NCBI GenBank assembly: GCA_003448675.1
Contig: DLXZ01000118.1
Location: 33,327 to 50,010 of the forward strand
Reading direction: 5' to 3'
Source of the DNA: Porticoccaceae bacterium
GTDB lineage: Bacteria; Pseudomonadota; Gammaproteobacteria; Pseudomonadales; Porticoccaceae
Length of the DNA: 16,684 bases
The notes beneath the pieces are model-generated. The model worked only from the letters and a program-made list of their open reading frames with translations. It did not search any database and was not told the DNA's origin. Every line of letters starts with the position of its first letter. Position 1 is the first letter of the stretch. Below, piece after piece: positions 1 to 7,765 of this stretch. The position numbers and the translations under genes are program-made.

Positions 1-1699
1 CCTGCACAACATGCGCACCCTGGGCGTACTCAGCCCGGAAAAACGCCGGCGCATCGCCCGAGAAACCCTGGATATCTACGCCCCCATCGCCCAGCGTCTG
101 GGTATGAACGATATACGGATCGAATTCGAAGACCTGGGCTTTGCCGCGCTTTACCCCCTACGCTACCGCCGGATTACCGAAGCGCTAAAAGCCACACGGG
201 GTCACCGCACGGAACTGGTGGCCGAAATCAAGGGCATGCTGGAAACGCGCCTGGAAGAGTACACAATAGCCGCAACCGTCACCGGCCGCGAAAAACATCT
301 CTGGAGCATCTACCAGAAGATGAAAAACAAAAAGCGCTCGTTCAAGGATATTACCGACGTCTTCGCTTTTCGCATCGTGGTTGATAGCGTTGACGATTGC
401 TACCGGACCCTGGGCCTGATCCATAACCTGTACAAGCCCATCTCCGGCGAGTTCAAGGACTATATCGCCATTCCCAAATCCAACGGCTATCAATCCCTGC
501 ATACGGTTCTGGTGGGCATGAACGGCGTGCCTATCGAAGTTCAGATCCGCACCCACGAAATGGATGCGCTGGCTAACTATGGCATCGCCTCCCACTGGTT
601 ATACAAGTCTGGGCTGGAAAATGCCGAAGGCAATCAGACCCGAACCAACCGCTGGGTCAAGGGGCTGCTACAGATGCAGGAGCAGGCCGGCAATTCCCTG
701 GAGTTCATTGAGCACGTAAAAACCGACCTTTTCCCCGAGGAGGTTTATGTATTTACCCCCAAAGGCCAGATCATCGAACTGCCGGTGGGCGCAACGCCAG
801 TGGATTTCGCCTACGCGGTCCATACCCAGGTCGGCGATACCTGTGTCGCCTGTGAAGTCAACAGCAAGCTAAGCCCCCTGTCCCAGACCCTGGAAAACGG
901 TCAGCGGGTGCGCATCATTACCGCACCTGGCGCCCAGCCCAATCCTTCCTGGCTGAATTTTGTTCATTCGGCAAAAGCCCGCAGCGCCATCCGCCACTTC
1001 CTCAAAACTCAGCAACACGAGGAATCGGTGGATCTGGGCAAGCGCCTGCTCGACCGGGCTCTGGTTAGTTTCGGCTCCAGCTACAAAAAAATCCGTAAGT
1101 CCCAGATTAAGCATCTTCTTCGAGAAACCGGCGCTCCCACCTTTGAGTCCGTATTACAACAGATCGGGCTCGGTAACCGCATGGCCTACGCGGTTGCCAA
1201 CGTGCTTTTGCCGGAAGCTAAACGCCAGGCCAACCCGCCAAGCGCCCGACCGGAATCACCGATCGTGGTTGACAACGCCGACGGCCTGGTGACCAGTTAT
1301 GCCCGCTGTTGCCACCCAATTCCAGGCGACCCGATCCTCGGTCACCTGAGCCCCGGTAAGGGCCTGGTGGTGCACCGTGACTCGTGCAAAAATCTGGCTG
1401 ATGTTCGCGGCAACCCCGAAAAATGTATGCCCCTGCAGTGGTCCCCGGTGGTACACGGGGAGTTCCCCGTGGAGCTGAGACTCGAAATAATTACCGATCG
1501 GGGTATTATTGCCGTACTCGCCGCGCGCGTCACCGACCAGGATGCCACCATCGATCACATTAGCGTTAACGAGCGCGACGCCCACACCAGTATCGTTAAT
1601 CTGGTCATCAGCGCCAGGGATAGAGTGCACCTGGCCAACATCATGCGGCGCATTCGTAATCTGAAAGCCGTCCAGTCCATTCAACGCGTCAAAAATTAA
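1..1699 (+). CDS. spoT: Bifunctional (p)ppGpp synthetase/hydrolase SpoT, 5'-truncated by the window edge
   Basis: This is the C-terminal part of a RelA/SpoT enzyme that makes and degrades the stringent-response alarmone (p)ppGpp. The frame is open from base 2 and opens with LHNMRTL, the end of the HD hydrolase domain, so the true start lies upstream and about 564 residues are visible. Counting from the Met at base 11, the synthetase domain covers about residues 100-200, with FKDYIAIPKSNGYQSLHT near 148 and EVQIRT near 176. The TGS domain follows at about 245-305 (VYVFTPKG, ATPVDFAYAVHT). The conserved-Cys module starts at C433 (YARCCHPIPGDPI) and an ACT domain ends the protein. Close identity to remembered E. 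coli and Pseudomonas SpoT, and ridA directly downstream, favour SpoT over RelA. Many SpoT proteins are mainly hydrolases; whether the synthetase is active here cannot be read from sequence. Confidence 0.96.
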   Translation, partial: LHNMRTLGVLSPEKRRRIARETLDIYAPIAQRLGMNDIRIEFEDLGFAALYPLRYRRITEALKATRGHRTELVAEIKGMLETRLEEYTIAATVTGREKHLWSIYQKMKNKKRSFKDITDVFAFRIVVDSVDDCYRTLGLIHNLYKPISGEFKDYIAIPKSNGYQSLHTVLVGMNGVPIEVQIRTHEMDALANYGIASHWLYKSGLENAEGNQTRTNRWVKGLLQMQEQAGNSLEFIEHVKTDLFPEEVYVFTPKGQIIELPVGATPVDFAYAVHTQVGDTCVACEVNSKLSPLSQTLENGQRVRIITAPGAQPNPSWLNFVHSAKARSAIRHFLKTQQHEESVDLGKRLLDRALVSFGSSYKKIRKSQIKHLLRETGAPTFESVLQQIGLGNRMAYAVANVLLPEAKRQANPPSARPESPIVVDNADGLVTSYARCCHPIPGDPILGHLSPGKGLVVHRDSCKNLADVRGNPEKCMPLQWSPVVHGEFPVELRLEIITDRGIIAVLAARVTDQDATIDHISVNERDAHTSIVNLVISARDRVHLANIMRRIRNLKAVQSIQRVKN

Positions 1700-1718
1700 T
1701 TAACCCGCCGGGGGAATC

Positions 1719-2102
1719 ATGCCAAACAGAGCCGTTATATCCACTGACCTGGCGCCGGCGGCGATCGGCACCTACTCACAGGCCATCAAGGTTCACAACA
1801 CCGTGTATTTATCGGGCCAGATACCCCTGGTACCGGATACCATGGTCCTGATCAGCGATGACATCAGCGAACAGATCGAACAGGTGTTTCGCAACCTGAA
1901 AGCAGTCTGCGAAGCAGCCGGCGGCGGCCTTAACAACATAGTAAAGCTGAATATATTTCTTACCGATCTGAGCCATTTTGCGACGGTCAATGAAATCATG
2001 GCACGGTGCTTCGATGCCCCCTACCCGGCCCGCGCCGCCATCGGTGTCAAAGCCCTGCCCAGGGACGCGCTGGTGGAGATGGATGGCATTATGGTGGTGT
2101 AG
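1719..2102 (+). CDS. ridA: RidA family enamine/imine deaminase
   Basis: A 127-residue protein of the YjgF/YER057c/UK114 (RidA) family, which hydrolyses reactive enamine/imine intermediates such as 2-aminoacrylate released by PLP enzymes. It forms a cytosolic trimer. Family marks are GTYSQAI near residue 18, LSGQIPL near 31 and [20 protein letters not shown] at about 103-122. R105 matches the catalytic arginine of E. coli RidA and E120 is also kept. Length is normal. It starts 19 nt after the spoT stop, behind a GGGGGA ribosome site at 1710-1715, so co-transcription with spoT is likely. The same pairing is found in Pseudomonas (from memory). It converges with the DUF1643 gene across a 29-nt gap in which I see no strong terminator. 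Confidence 0.93.
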   Translation: MPNRAVISTDLAPAAIGTYSQAIKVHNTVYLSGQIPLVPDTMVLISDDISEQIEQVFRNLKAVCEAAGGGLNNIVKLNIFLTDLSHFATVNEIMARCFDAPYPARAAIGVKALPRDALVEMDGIMVV

Positions 2103-2131
2103 GATTCGCCCCAGGGGCTGCAACACAAAGG

Positions 2132-2662
2132 CTACAGATCCGCCAGATAGGCCTTCGCATCAAAAGCCTGCAGTTGCCAAGCATAACTCAGTCGGGAAGG
2201 GTGCCGGGGGTGGCCTGCCTTGGTTAACGTACGCCCGCCACCAGGGCCGAAGCAAAACCAGCGGCCATCTAGTTTTCCCACCTCAGACACCAATCGCCGG
2301 CAAACGCGAAGCAACCAGGGACGCGTGCTGATATCGCCACCCCAGGCAGCCCAGAAGTGGGGTTGGCTCTGTTGCGCGGCCAGGGCCAGAATGGCTTCAA
2401 AATTGCGGTTCAGTAATCGATGGTCGGCCCGTTCCGGCAGCTGGAGTGGGTCGGTGCTGCGTTTAGGGTAGAGATTGGACATAACAAACCCATCATAGTC
2501 GCTGCGCTCTGCTATCCGAGCTACTTTGGTCGCGGTGACATCGGACTTCTCGCGGTTTGCTGTGCTCGGGTTCAGGCCCACTACAAACAGGGGTCGGACA
2601 CCGGCTCTGCCAAGCAGGAACCGGCAGCTATCAGTGCGATTAGCTAGATAAAGATCAAACAC
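2132..2662 (-). CDS. DUF1643 family protein
   Basis: A 176-residue cytosolic protein matching DUF1643. The family hallmark GLNPSTA sits at residues 29-35, followed by SDVTATKVARIAE, NLYPKRSTDP (63-72) and WAAWG (104-108). The biochemical role of this family is not established to my knowledge, and I do not assign one. The start codon is GTG (2660-2662), with no better ATG near the conserved N-terminus and only a weak ribosome site. It lies 18 nt downstream of the VOC gene on the same strand, so it is probably the last gene of a short transcript. DUF1643 genes are often scattered and variable between related genomes, which would suit this accessory-looking position between two conserved blocks. 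Confidence 0.83.
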   Translation of the reverse strand: MFDLYLANRTDSCRFLLGRAGVRPLFVVGLNPSTANREKSDVTATKVARIAERSDYDGFVMSNLYPKRSTDPLQLPERADHRLLNRNFEAILALAAQQSQPHFWAAWGGDISTRPWLLRVCRRLVSEVGKLDGRWFCFGPGGGRTLTKAGHPRHPSRLSYAWQLQAFDAKAYLADL

Positions 2663-2680
2663 TGGCTGGACGATCCGAGT

Positions 2681-3085
2681 TCAGTCCGGATAGATAATAA
2701 ACTCAAGCAGGTTCCGATCCGGGTCGCGGGTATAAACGCTGGTGCCGCTATCCCGGCCGCCGTTACGCCCGCCGATACGTTCCACCGGACCCACTTCAAT
2801 TTCCGCGCCGACTTTTGCCAACGCCTCATGCAAGTCAGTCTCGCTACCGGCCCAAACAAAACAAAAATCCCCACACCCGGGTTTGGCGCTGGGGCCGCGC
2901 AGGGTGAATTTCTCCGATTGCCATAAAGCCGGTGTGTGCAAATTAATTTTGTTATCACCGCACTGGACAGCGTAAACCCGACCATCGTAGTCATCACTGA
3001 CACCAAAGCCCAGGTCACGATAAAAAGCCACCATGGCTTCCACGTCAATCATGGGGATGGCGACATGGTCAAAACCTTTAATCAT
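2681..3085 (-). CDS. VOC/glyoxalase-fold protein, GLOD5-like
   Basis: A 134-residue single-module member of the vicinal oxygen chelate superfamily. It opens with IKGFDHVAIPMIDVEAMVAF, has GDNKINLH at 43-50, GDFCFVW at 72-78, and ends YTRDPDRNLLEFI. Candidate metal ligands are H7, H50 and E128. This pattern resembles glyoxalase domain-containing protein 5 / YaeR-like members (in which an Asp-rich DLCF motif replaces the His of glyoxalase I) more than true lactoylglutathione lyase. The substrate is unknown. The start has AAGGA (3088-3092) very close to the ATG. It is 27 nt downstream of the DUF1330 gene and 18 nt upstream of the DUF1643 gene, all on one strand. Confidence 0.87.
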   Translation of the reverse strand: MIKGFDHVAIPMIDVEAMVAFYRDLGFGVSDDYDGRVYAVQCGDNKINLHTPALWQSEKFTLRGPSAKPGCGDFCFVWAGSETDLHEALAKVGAEIEVGPVERIGGRNGGRDSGTSVYTRDPDRNLLEFIIYPD

Positions 3086-3112
3086 GATCCTTGCCTATGT
3101 TCAGCCCATAAT

Positions 3113-3418
3113 TCAAGCGAGTAGTTCCCCATCCACGCCCTCGATAACGTACATGGTTGATACCGTCGATTTATGCCGTAGTTTCCGCACCTCCCGGTAT
3201 TCCGGGGAATCCACCCATTCGCGGGCGCGAGCAATACTGTCAAATTTCAGAATCACCGTGCGATTGGGCGCGCAACTGCCTTCAAATACCTGGGTCTTGC
3301 CGCCACGAGCGATGTACTCCCCACCAAAAGCTTTAACGATGGGCGGTGCCAGCTCCCGGTATTGAGCGTAAAGCTCCGGATCGGTCACTTTAATGTCGAC
3401 AACAACATATGCGGGCAT
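3113..3418 (-). CDS. DUF1330 family protein
   Basis: A 101-residue small cytosolic protein with the DUF1330 pattern: PAYVVVDIKVTDPELYAQY at the N-terminus, GGEYIARGGKTQVFEG in the middle, VILKFDS, and a WVDSPEYREVRKLR segment near the C-terminus. The family adopts a dimeric alpha/beta-barrel (ferredoxin-like) fold. Its reaction is generally unassigned, and it is frequently found next to catabolic or stress genes. The start is well supported by a GGAGAGGG ribosome site about 4 nt before the ATG. It lies between the LLM oxidoreductase (62 nt upstream) and the VOC gene (27 nt downstream) on the same strand. Confidence 0.88.
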   Translation of the reverse strand: MPAYVVVDIKVTDPELYAQYRELAPPIVKAFGGEYIARGGKTQVFEGSCAPNRTVILKFDSIARAREWVDSPEYREVRKLRHKSTVSTMYVIEGVDGELLA

Positions 3419-3480
3419 TTTCCCTCTCCATAAGTTAGCTGAAATAATTGGCCAAAAACTGTAACCCCAGCCCTGGCGAG

Positions 3481-4362
3481 TTACAGGTTCGCCCCCGGCA
3501 CCACCAGGGTTTCCGCAAAGCCATCCAGTAAACGGTGCATACCATCCAGGCTGTCGGCAAAACCGACAACAATAATCTGCGCCACCCCGAGATCGGCAAA
3601 ACGCTTGACCGTATCCAGATCACAGGCGGTATCATAGGGCGAGATGGCAATTTCCAGATCGTCCAGTCGACGGCCATAGTCACCGAGCATGTTTTCAAGT
3701 TTTTGCAAACGCTCGGGCAACGTGTCAGGCGTCAGGCGATAACCCATCCAACCCTGGCCGAACTCCGCCACTCGTCGCAGGGCCGGGTTACTTTCACCGC
3801 CAAAAAAAAGCGGCGGGGGAGGGGTTTGAACGGGCTTGGGCGATTGCACGCAGGCGGGTAACTGGTAAAACTCACCATCGAAGCTGGACACCGGGTCACA
3901 CCAGAGACTACGCACCACTTGCAGGTAATCCCGGGTGCGACTGCCCCGGCGCTCAAACGGCACATTCAGAGCGCCGAATTCCTCCGCCGACCAGCCGGTG
4001 CCGACACCGACCACCAAACGGCCATTGGACAATACATCCACATCGGCGGCCTGCTTGGCGAAATAAACCGGATTGCGTTGGGGCAAAATAGATATACCTG
4101 TGCCCAGCTTAAGGGTTTTGGTATGGGCGGCGGCAAAGGTCAGAGCGGTAAACGGTTCGATAATGCCGGTCTCGGCGCCAAAGGGCGGCACCCCGTCATC
4201 GCTGTAGGGGTAGGCCGACGTGTAGTTCTGGAAGTTAACCACATGCTCCGCTGCCCACAAATGACTGAAGCCCCTTTCCTCAAGCCCTCTTGCCGTATCA
4301 ATTAAAAATTCCGGGCGTGACGCCACGGGTCCGCCGAAAAGCGTTTGAACACCTATTTTCAT
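3481..4362 (-). CDS. LLM-class flavin/F420-dependent oxidoreductase (Rv2161c-like, TIGR03619 type)
   Basis: A 293-residue luciferase-like monooxygenase-family TIM barrel. Typical elements are RGLEERGFSHLWAAEHV (25-41), IEPFTALTFAAAHTKTLKLGTGI (68-90), LPQRNPVYFAKQAADVDVLS (93-112) and NGRLVVGVGTGW (113-124), with FFGGES further on. The sequence resembles proteins annotated as F420-dependent, TIGR03619 family. Such names are often transferred from actinobacteria, and in many gammaproteobacteria the real cofactor may be FMN. The substrate cannot be read from sequence. GAGG lies about 8 nt before the ATG. It is 118 nt downstream of sco on the same strand, so it may have its own promoter or be read through from the oxidase-assembly operon. 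Confidence 0.87.
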   Translation of the reverse strand: MKIGVQTLFGGPVASRPEFLIDTARGLEERGFSHLWAAEHVVNFQNYTSAYPYSDDGVPPFGAETGIIEPFTALTFAAAHTKTLKLGTGISILPQRNPVYFAKQAADVDVLSNGRLVVGVGTGWSAEEFGALNVPFERRGSRTRDYLQVVRSLWCDPVSSFDGEFYQLPACVQSPKPVQTPPPPLFFGGESNPALRRVAEFGQGWMGYRLTPDTLPERLQKLENMLGDYGRRLDDLEIAISPYDTACDLDTVKRFADLGVAQIIVVGFADSLDGMHRLLDGFAETLVVPGANL

Positions 4363-4480
4363 CGTTCTAGCCTCATCGTAATTATTATTTTCCGGCGCCC
4401 CACCCTTGGCGGAAAGCGTGAGCGGGGCCTGTTAAGCTGTTTTGCTGACTATCCGTAGCCGCGCCGCCGGCACTCCTAGC

Positions 4481-5149
4481 CTAGCCCTGGTACGAAGCAT
4501 TAAGAGAACGCCACACCACCCGTAAACTCCCGTGGGCCAGGGGCGGACGAAAATAGCCATGCAGCTCACCCGCCGGATTTATCAGCACCAGGTTGGGGCT
4601 GTGCTGTGGTTCCTGATCGCCTGCCTCTGGATCGAGGACCGGGCTATAGGGTACTTTCAGAGCACTGGCCATCGCAATCAACTGACTTTTCCCACCGGTC
4701 ACTCCGATAAAACTTTGATCGAAACCCTGGACATAGGTTTTAAGCCTGGCCGGGGTATCCCGATCCGGATCGACAGTCACCAACACGACCTGGAATGCCT
4801 GTTTGATTTCCGGCTCCAGCTCGGCATAGGTTTTGGCCAGCTCCGCCATGGTCGTGGGACAAATATCACCGCAGCTGGTAAAGCCAAAAAAGATAATCGT
4901 CCACTGACCTTGAAGCCGTGTCTGGTCGAAGGCTTTCCCGTCATGGTCACTCAATGCAAAAGCCGGAACGGGCTGGTGCTGGTCCAGCAGCAGGGCGCCA
5001 TAATCCCGCAATTCATAAGCATTGAGAATGCGGGGCTGACTTAATTTATTAACCAGGGAGGCAAGAGTCAGGGCGGCGAAAGCCAGCACCCCGACAATGA
5101 CCAAACGAATATTGCGGCGGGTTTTTTTATCGTAAACCGGTTTTTCCAT
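4481..5149 (-). CDS. sco: Sco1/SenC copper chaperone for the CuA site
   Basis: A 222-residue membrane-anchored thioredoxin-fold protein that delivers copper to, and/or reduces, the CuA site of oxidase subunit II. One N-terminal membrane segment (about residues 15-34) anchors it, with the soluble domain outside the inner membrane. The copper triad is visible: CxxxCP at C93 and C97 (TSCGDICPTT), and the distal H183 (QHSPNLVLINPAGEL). VTVDPDRDTPARLKTYV (124-140) is also a Sco signature. It starts 4 nt after the ctaB stop, with AGGG as ribosome site, and is the last gene of the SURF1-to-sco operon. Length is normal for the family. Confidence 0.95.
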   Translation of the reverse strand: MEKPVYDKKTRRNIRLVIVGVLAFAALTLASLVNKLSQPRILNAYELRDYGALLLDQHQPVPAFALSDHDGKAFDQTRLQGQWTIIFFGFTSCGDICPTTMAELAKTYAELEPEIKQAFQVVLVTVDPDRDTPARLKTYVQGFDQSFIGVTGGKSQLIAMASALKVPYSPVLDPEAGDQEPQHSPNLVLINPAGELHGYFRPPLAHGSLRVVWRSLNASYQG

Positions 5150-5153
5150 CGCC

Positions 5154-6074
5154 CTAACCGAACCCTGTCATTTGCGGCAAGGACGCCGGAACCAGGTAAT
5201 GATCCACCAGCATGATGGCGAACAAAGCCAGCAGGTAAACAATGGAATATTTGAATGTTGCCATGCCGAGATCCGGTTTATCACTGACCTTCAACATAAT
5301 GGCCCAGTAGAGAAAACCAGCGCCCAGCACCAGGGCGCCGAGCAGATACAGCCAGCCGCTCATGCCCACCAGCCAGGGCAATACGGTTACGGGAATCAAC
5401 ACGATCGTATAGAGCAAAGTATGCAGCTTGGTATATCCCTCGCCATGGGTTACCGGCAGCATGGGAACCTCGGCTTCGGCGTATTCCGCCTGGCGATGGA
5501 GGGCCAGGGCCCAGAAATGCGGCGGCGTCCAGGTAAAAACAATCAGTACCAATAGCAAGGCATGGGGATGGATATCATTGGTCACCGCCGTCCAGCCCAG
5601 CAGAGGTGGGGCGGCGCCAGCCAGACCACCGATAACTATGTTTTGGGGCGTCGCCCGCTTTAAAAACACCGTGTAGACCACGGCATAGCCCACCAGGGAA
5701 GCCAGCGTCAGCCAGGCGGTAAGCGCGTTGATGTACACCAGCAGAATCGCCATGCCCGATACGCCCAGCACCGTCGCAAAAACGGCTGCCTGGAAGGGCT
5801 CGACGCGGCCTTGGGCCACCGGGCGATTCAGGGTGCGGGCCATTTTCAGATCGATCCGCCGATCCACCAGATGATTCACGGTCGCCGCCGATGCCGCGCA
5901 CAGGGCAATACCCAGATTACCCAGAACCAGCACCTCCAGCGGCACCATGCCCGGAACCGCCAGAAACATGCCAATCAGCGAAGTGACAATCATCACCACC
6001 ACCACCGCCGGTTTGCACAACTCCAGAAAGTCGCGCCAGCCGGGCCGTTCAAGTTTTAATTCCACGCTAGTCAT
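5154..6074 (-). CDS. ctaB: Protoheme IX farnesyltransferase (heme o synthase)
   Basis: A 306-residue integral membrane prenyltransferase of the UbiA superfamily. It converts heme b to heme o with farnesyl diphosphate, the first step to heme a. The diagnostic Asp-rich loop is NHLVDRRIDLKMARTLNRP (67-85), with D71 and D75 for the Mg-diphosphate and R80/R84 conserved. The second conserved loop is TPPHFWALALHRQAEYAEAEVPMLP. About nine hydrophobic segments are visible. Its ATG lies inside the end of ctaA (8-nt overlap, 6067-6074), implying translational coupling to the heme a synthase that uses its product. It could equally be named cyoE; ctaB fits the cta/cox context. Confidence 0.96.
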   Translation of the reverse strand: MTSVELKLERPGWRDFLELCKPAVVVVMIVTSLIGMFLAVPGMVPLEVLVLGNLGIALCAASAATVNHLVDRRIDLKMARTLNRPVAQGRVEPFQAAVFATVLGVSGMAILLVYINALTAWLTLASLVGYAVVYTVFLKRATPQNIVIGGLAGAAPPLLGWTAVTNDIHPHALLLVLIVFTWTPPHFWALALHRQAEYAEAEVPMLPVTHGEGYTKLHTLLYTIVLIPVTVLPWLVGMSGWLYLLGALVLGAGFLYWAIMLKVSDKPDLGMATFKYSIVYLLALFAIMLVDHYLVPASLPQMTGFG

Positions 6075-7131
6075 TTACCGCATCGCTTTCAGGTTTGGTG
6101 GCTGTCCAGATTCTGGTGCCCATGGTCACCAGACTTAGCAGCAAAAACGCCGCACCGGCATTATGCAAAACTGCCAGGGGTAAAGGAATGGCGAACAACA
6201 CATTGCCGATACCCAGGCCCACCTGCACCAGCAGCAGCATAAAAATAACCGCCGCCACCCGACTAACCCGGGACTCACCCACGTAAAACAAGGCCAGACA
6301 GAGGCCGGAAAGATAAATAAAGGTCAGTAGCGCTCCCAGTCGATGCACAAAGTGGATAGCCACTCGCGCTTCATTGGTCATCAGGCCACCAAGGTAGTTA
6401 GGGCCGATCTGTTGAAAAATATTAAAGCCCTCGGCCACATCCATGGGCGGCCACCAATGGGTCTGACAACGGGGAAAATCGGGGCAGGCAAAGGCCGCAT
6501 AATTGGAGCTCAACCAGCCCCCGAGCCCAATTTGCACAAACAGTATCACCACTCCGGCTACCAGCCAGTAACGCAAACGGAAAAGCCGTCGCCAGGTCGC
6601 CTCCGGCAGCACCCAGCGGGTATTACCCAAACGCAGGGCCAGCAACCAGGTCAGGGCAAACACACTCATGCCACCGAGCAGGTGAACCGTCACTACCTGG
6701 GGCCAGAGCTTGAGGGTCACCGTCCACATACCGAACAGCCCCTGCCAGACCACCAGAAACAGGAGCAACAGTGGCAGGCGAAAGGGGAAGCTGCGTGAGT
6801 CGCGGCACCACCAGGCAAGCACAGCCAGGCCGACAATAATCAGACCCAGGCTGCTGGCGAAGTAACGGTGAACCATTTCAGGCCAGGTTTTGTCCTGTTC
6901 CACCTTTGAATCAGGAAATCGCTCCTCGGCCCGTGCTATTTCATGAGCCTCGTTTGGCCATAGCAAGTGGCCATAACAGCCCGGCCAGTCGGGGCAGCCC
7001 AGACCGGCATCAACAAGGCGGGTAAAAGCCCCCAAACTCACGACAATCGCGGCGACCAGTGTTCCCAACAGTGCCAAACGATGAGCCAGCCGGGTGCGTT
7101 TGGCCAGCGTTTCACGGTAAGTGTTTCTCAT
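6067..7131 (-). CDS. ctaA: Heme a synthase, COX15/CtaA family
   Basis: A 354-residue inner-membrane protein that oxidises the C8 methyl of heme o to the formyl of heme a. It shows the two-fold repeat of the family. Candidate heme ligands are H88 (EMVHRYFAS), H150 (VVTVHLLGG), H260/H263 (IHFVHRLGA) and H323 (LAVLHNAGAA). Each half has a paired-Cys loop: C46/C52 (GLGCPDWPGC) and C216/C222 (FACPDFPRC). About eight membrane segments are seen. It is 10 nt from the preceding Sco-like gene and overlaps ctaB by 8 nt, so it sits in the middle of one operon that supplies heme a to the oxidase. Confidence 0.95.
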   Translation of the reverse strand: MRNTYRETLAKRTRLAHRLALLGTLVAAIVVSLGAFTRLVDAGLGCPDWPGCYGHLLWPNEAHEIARAEERFPDSKVEQDKTWPEMVHRYFASSLGLIIVGLAVLAWWCRDSRSFPFRLPLLLLFLVVWQGLFGMWTVTLKLWPQVVTVHLLGGMSVFALTWLLALRLGNTRWVLPEATWRRLFRLRYWLVAGVVILFVQIGLGGWLSSNYAAFACPDFPRCQTHWWPPMDVAEGFNIFQQIGPNYLGGLMTNEARVAIHFVHRLGALLTFIYLSGLCLALFYVGESRVSRVAAVIFMLLLVQVGLGIGNVLFAIPLPLAVLHNAGAAFLLLSLVTMGTRIWTATKPESDAVND

Positions 7132-7141
7132 GACGCCTGTT

Positions 7142-7765
7142 CTATTTTGGTTCGGGGGAGTATTTCAGGAGGTGGCGCAGGTCGGCAAGCATGTGCGCGC
7201 CTTCATGCTCGGGTGTGTAGTACATCATCAGATCACCCCGCTGATCGGCCAGAAACAAGCGAAGTTTATGCTCGTCCCAGTCGGCATTGGTCGACGCCAA
7301 CAGGGCTTTAAAGGCTTCGATATCCGCTGACACCAGTTTCAGATAGATATGCTCACGGGCAAAAAACTCTCGGGTTTCTTGATCCAGAGGTGCGCCCAGG
7401 TTCAGAAGCACCCGCTCCACGCGATGGGTTTTTTTATCCAGGCGAATATGCACCTGGCGGGAAATATACAGCAAATCCCTGCAAGCCTGATCGCAGCCAC
7501 TAGCGACCGGAATGATCATTCGCCACTTGGGTTTAAGCTCCGACCACCTCCAGGGTGCGCCATCATGATAGACATCAAGGTCAAGGATCGGCGTCGCCGG
7601 CACTAACAGTTCACCCTTGTTACTGGTACCCAGTAAGTCCAACAGGCGAGCTTTCTCGGCTTCGTCCCTGGGCACCAGTAGGTAGGCTCCAGCAAAAACA
7701 AGGATCAGTGGCAAAATAATAAGCCAAAGCTGCAATTTACCACCCGGCTTCTGCCCGTCACTCAT
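7142..7765 (-). CDS. Membrane-anchored Sco-like thioredoxin-fold protein of the oxidase assembly operon (uncharacterised)
   Basis: A 207-residue protein of a conserved but poorly described family found between SURF1 and ctaA in this type of cluster. It has one N-terminal membrane segment (about residues 12-31) and then a soluble domain. SGCDQACRDLL gives C91 and C95 in CxxxC spacing, and H166 lies just before a hydrophobic strand and a GDLMMYY segment. The same C-C-H order and surroundings occur in the true Sco protein of this window (C93, C97, H183). The reading frame stays open to 7918, but the ATG at 7765 has GGGGAG about 7 nt upstream and overlaps the SURF1 stop as ATGA, so I take that start. 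A role in copper or thiol handling for the oxidase is an inference. Confidence 0.86.
   Translation of the reverse strand: MSDGQKPGGKLQLWLIILPLILVFAGAYLLVPRDEAEKARLLDLLGTSNKGELLVPATPILDLDVYHDGAPWRWSELKPKWRMIIPVASGCDQACRDLLYISRQVHIRLDKKTHRVERVLLNLGAPLDQETREFFAREHIYLKLVSADIEAFKALLASTNADWDEHKLRLFLADQRGDLMMYYTPEHEGAHMLADLRHLLKYSPEPK

Noticed and set aside
536-607. Asn instead of Glu in the SpoT LANYGIASHW motif
   Set aside because: It looks unusual against RelA and E. coli SpoT, but Pseudomonas SpoT, as I remember it, also has Asn there, and the catalytic EVQIRT glutamate is intact.
2103-2131. GCCCCAGGGGC palindrome between ridA and the DUF1643 gene
   Set aside because: It has no room for a loop and no T run, so it is unlikely to act as a terminator.
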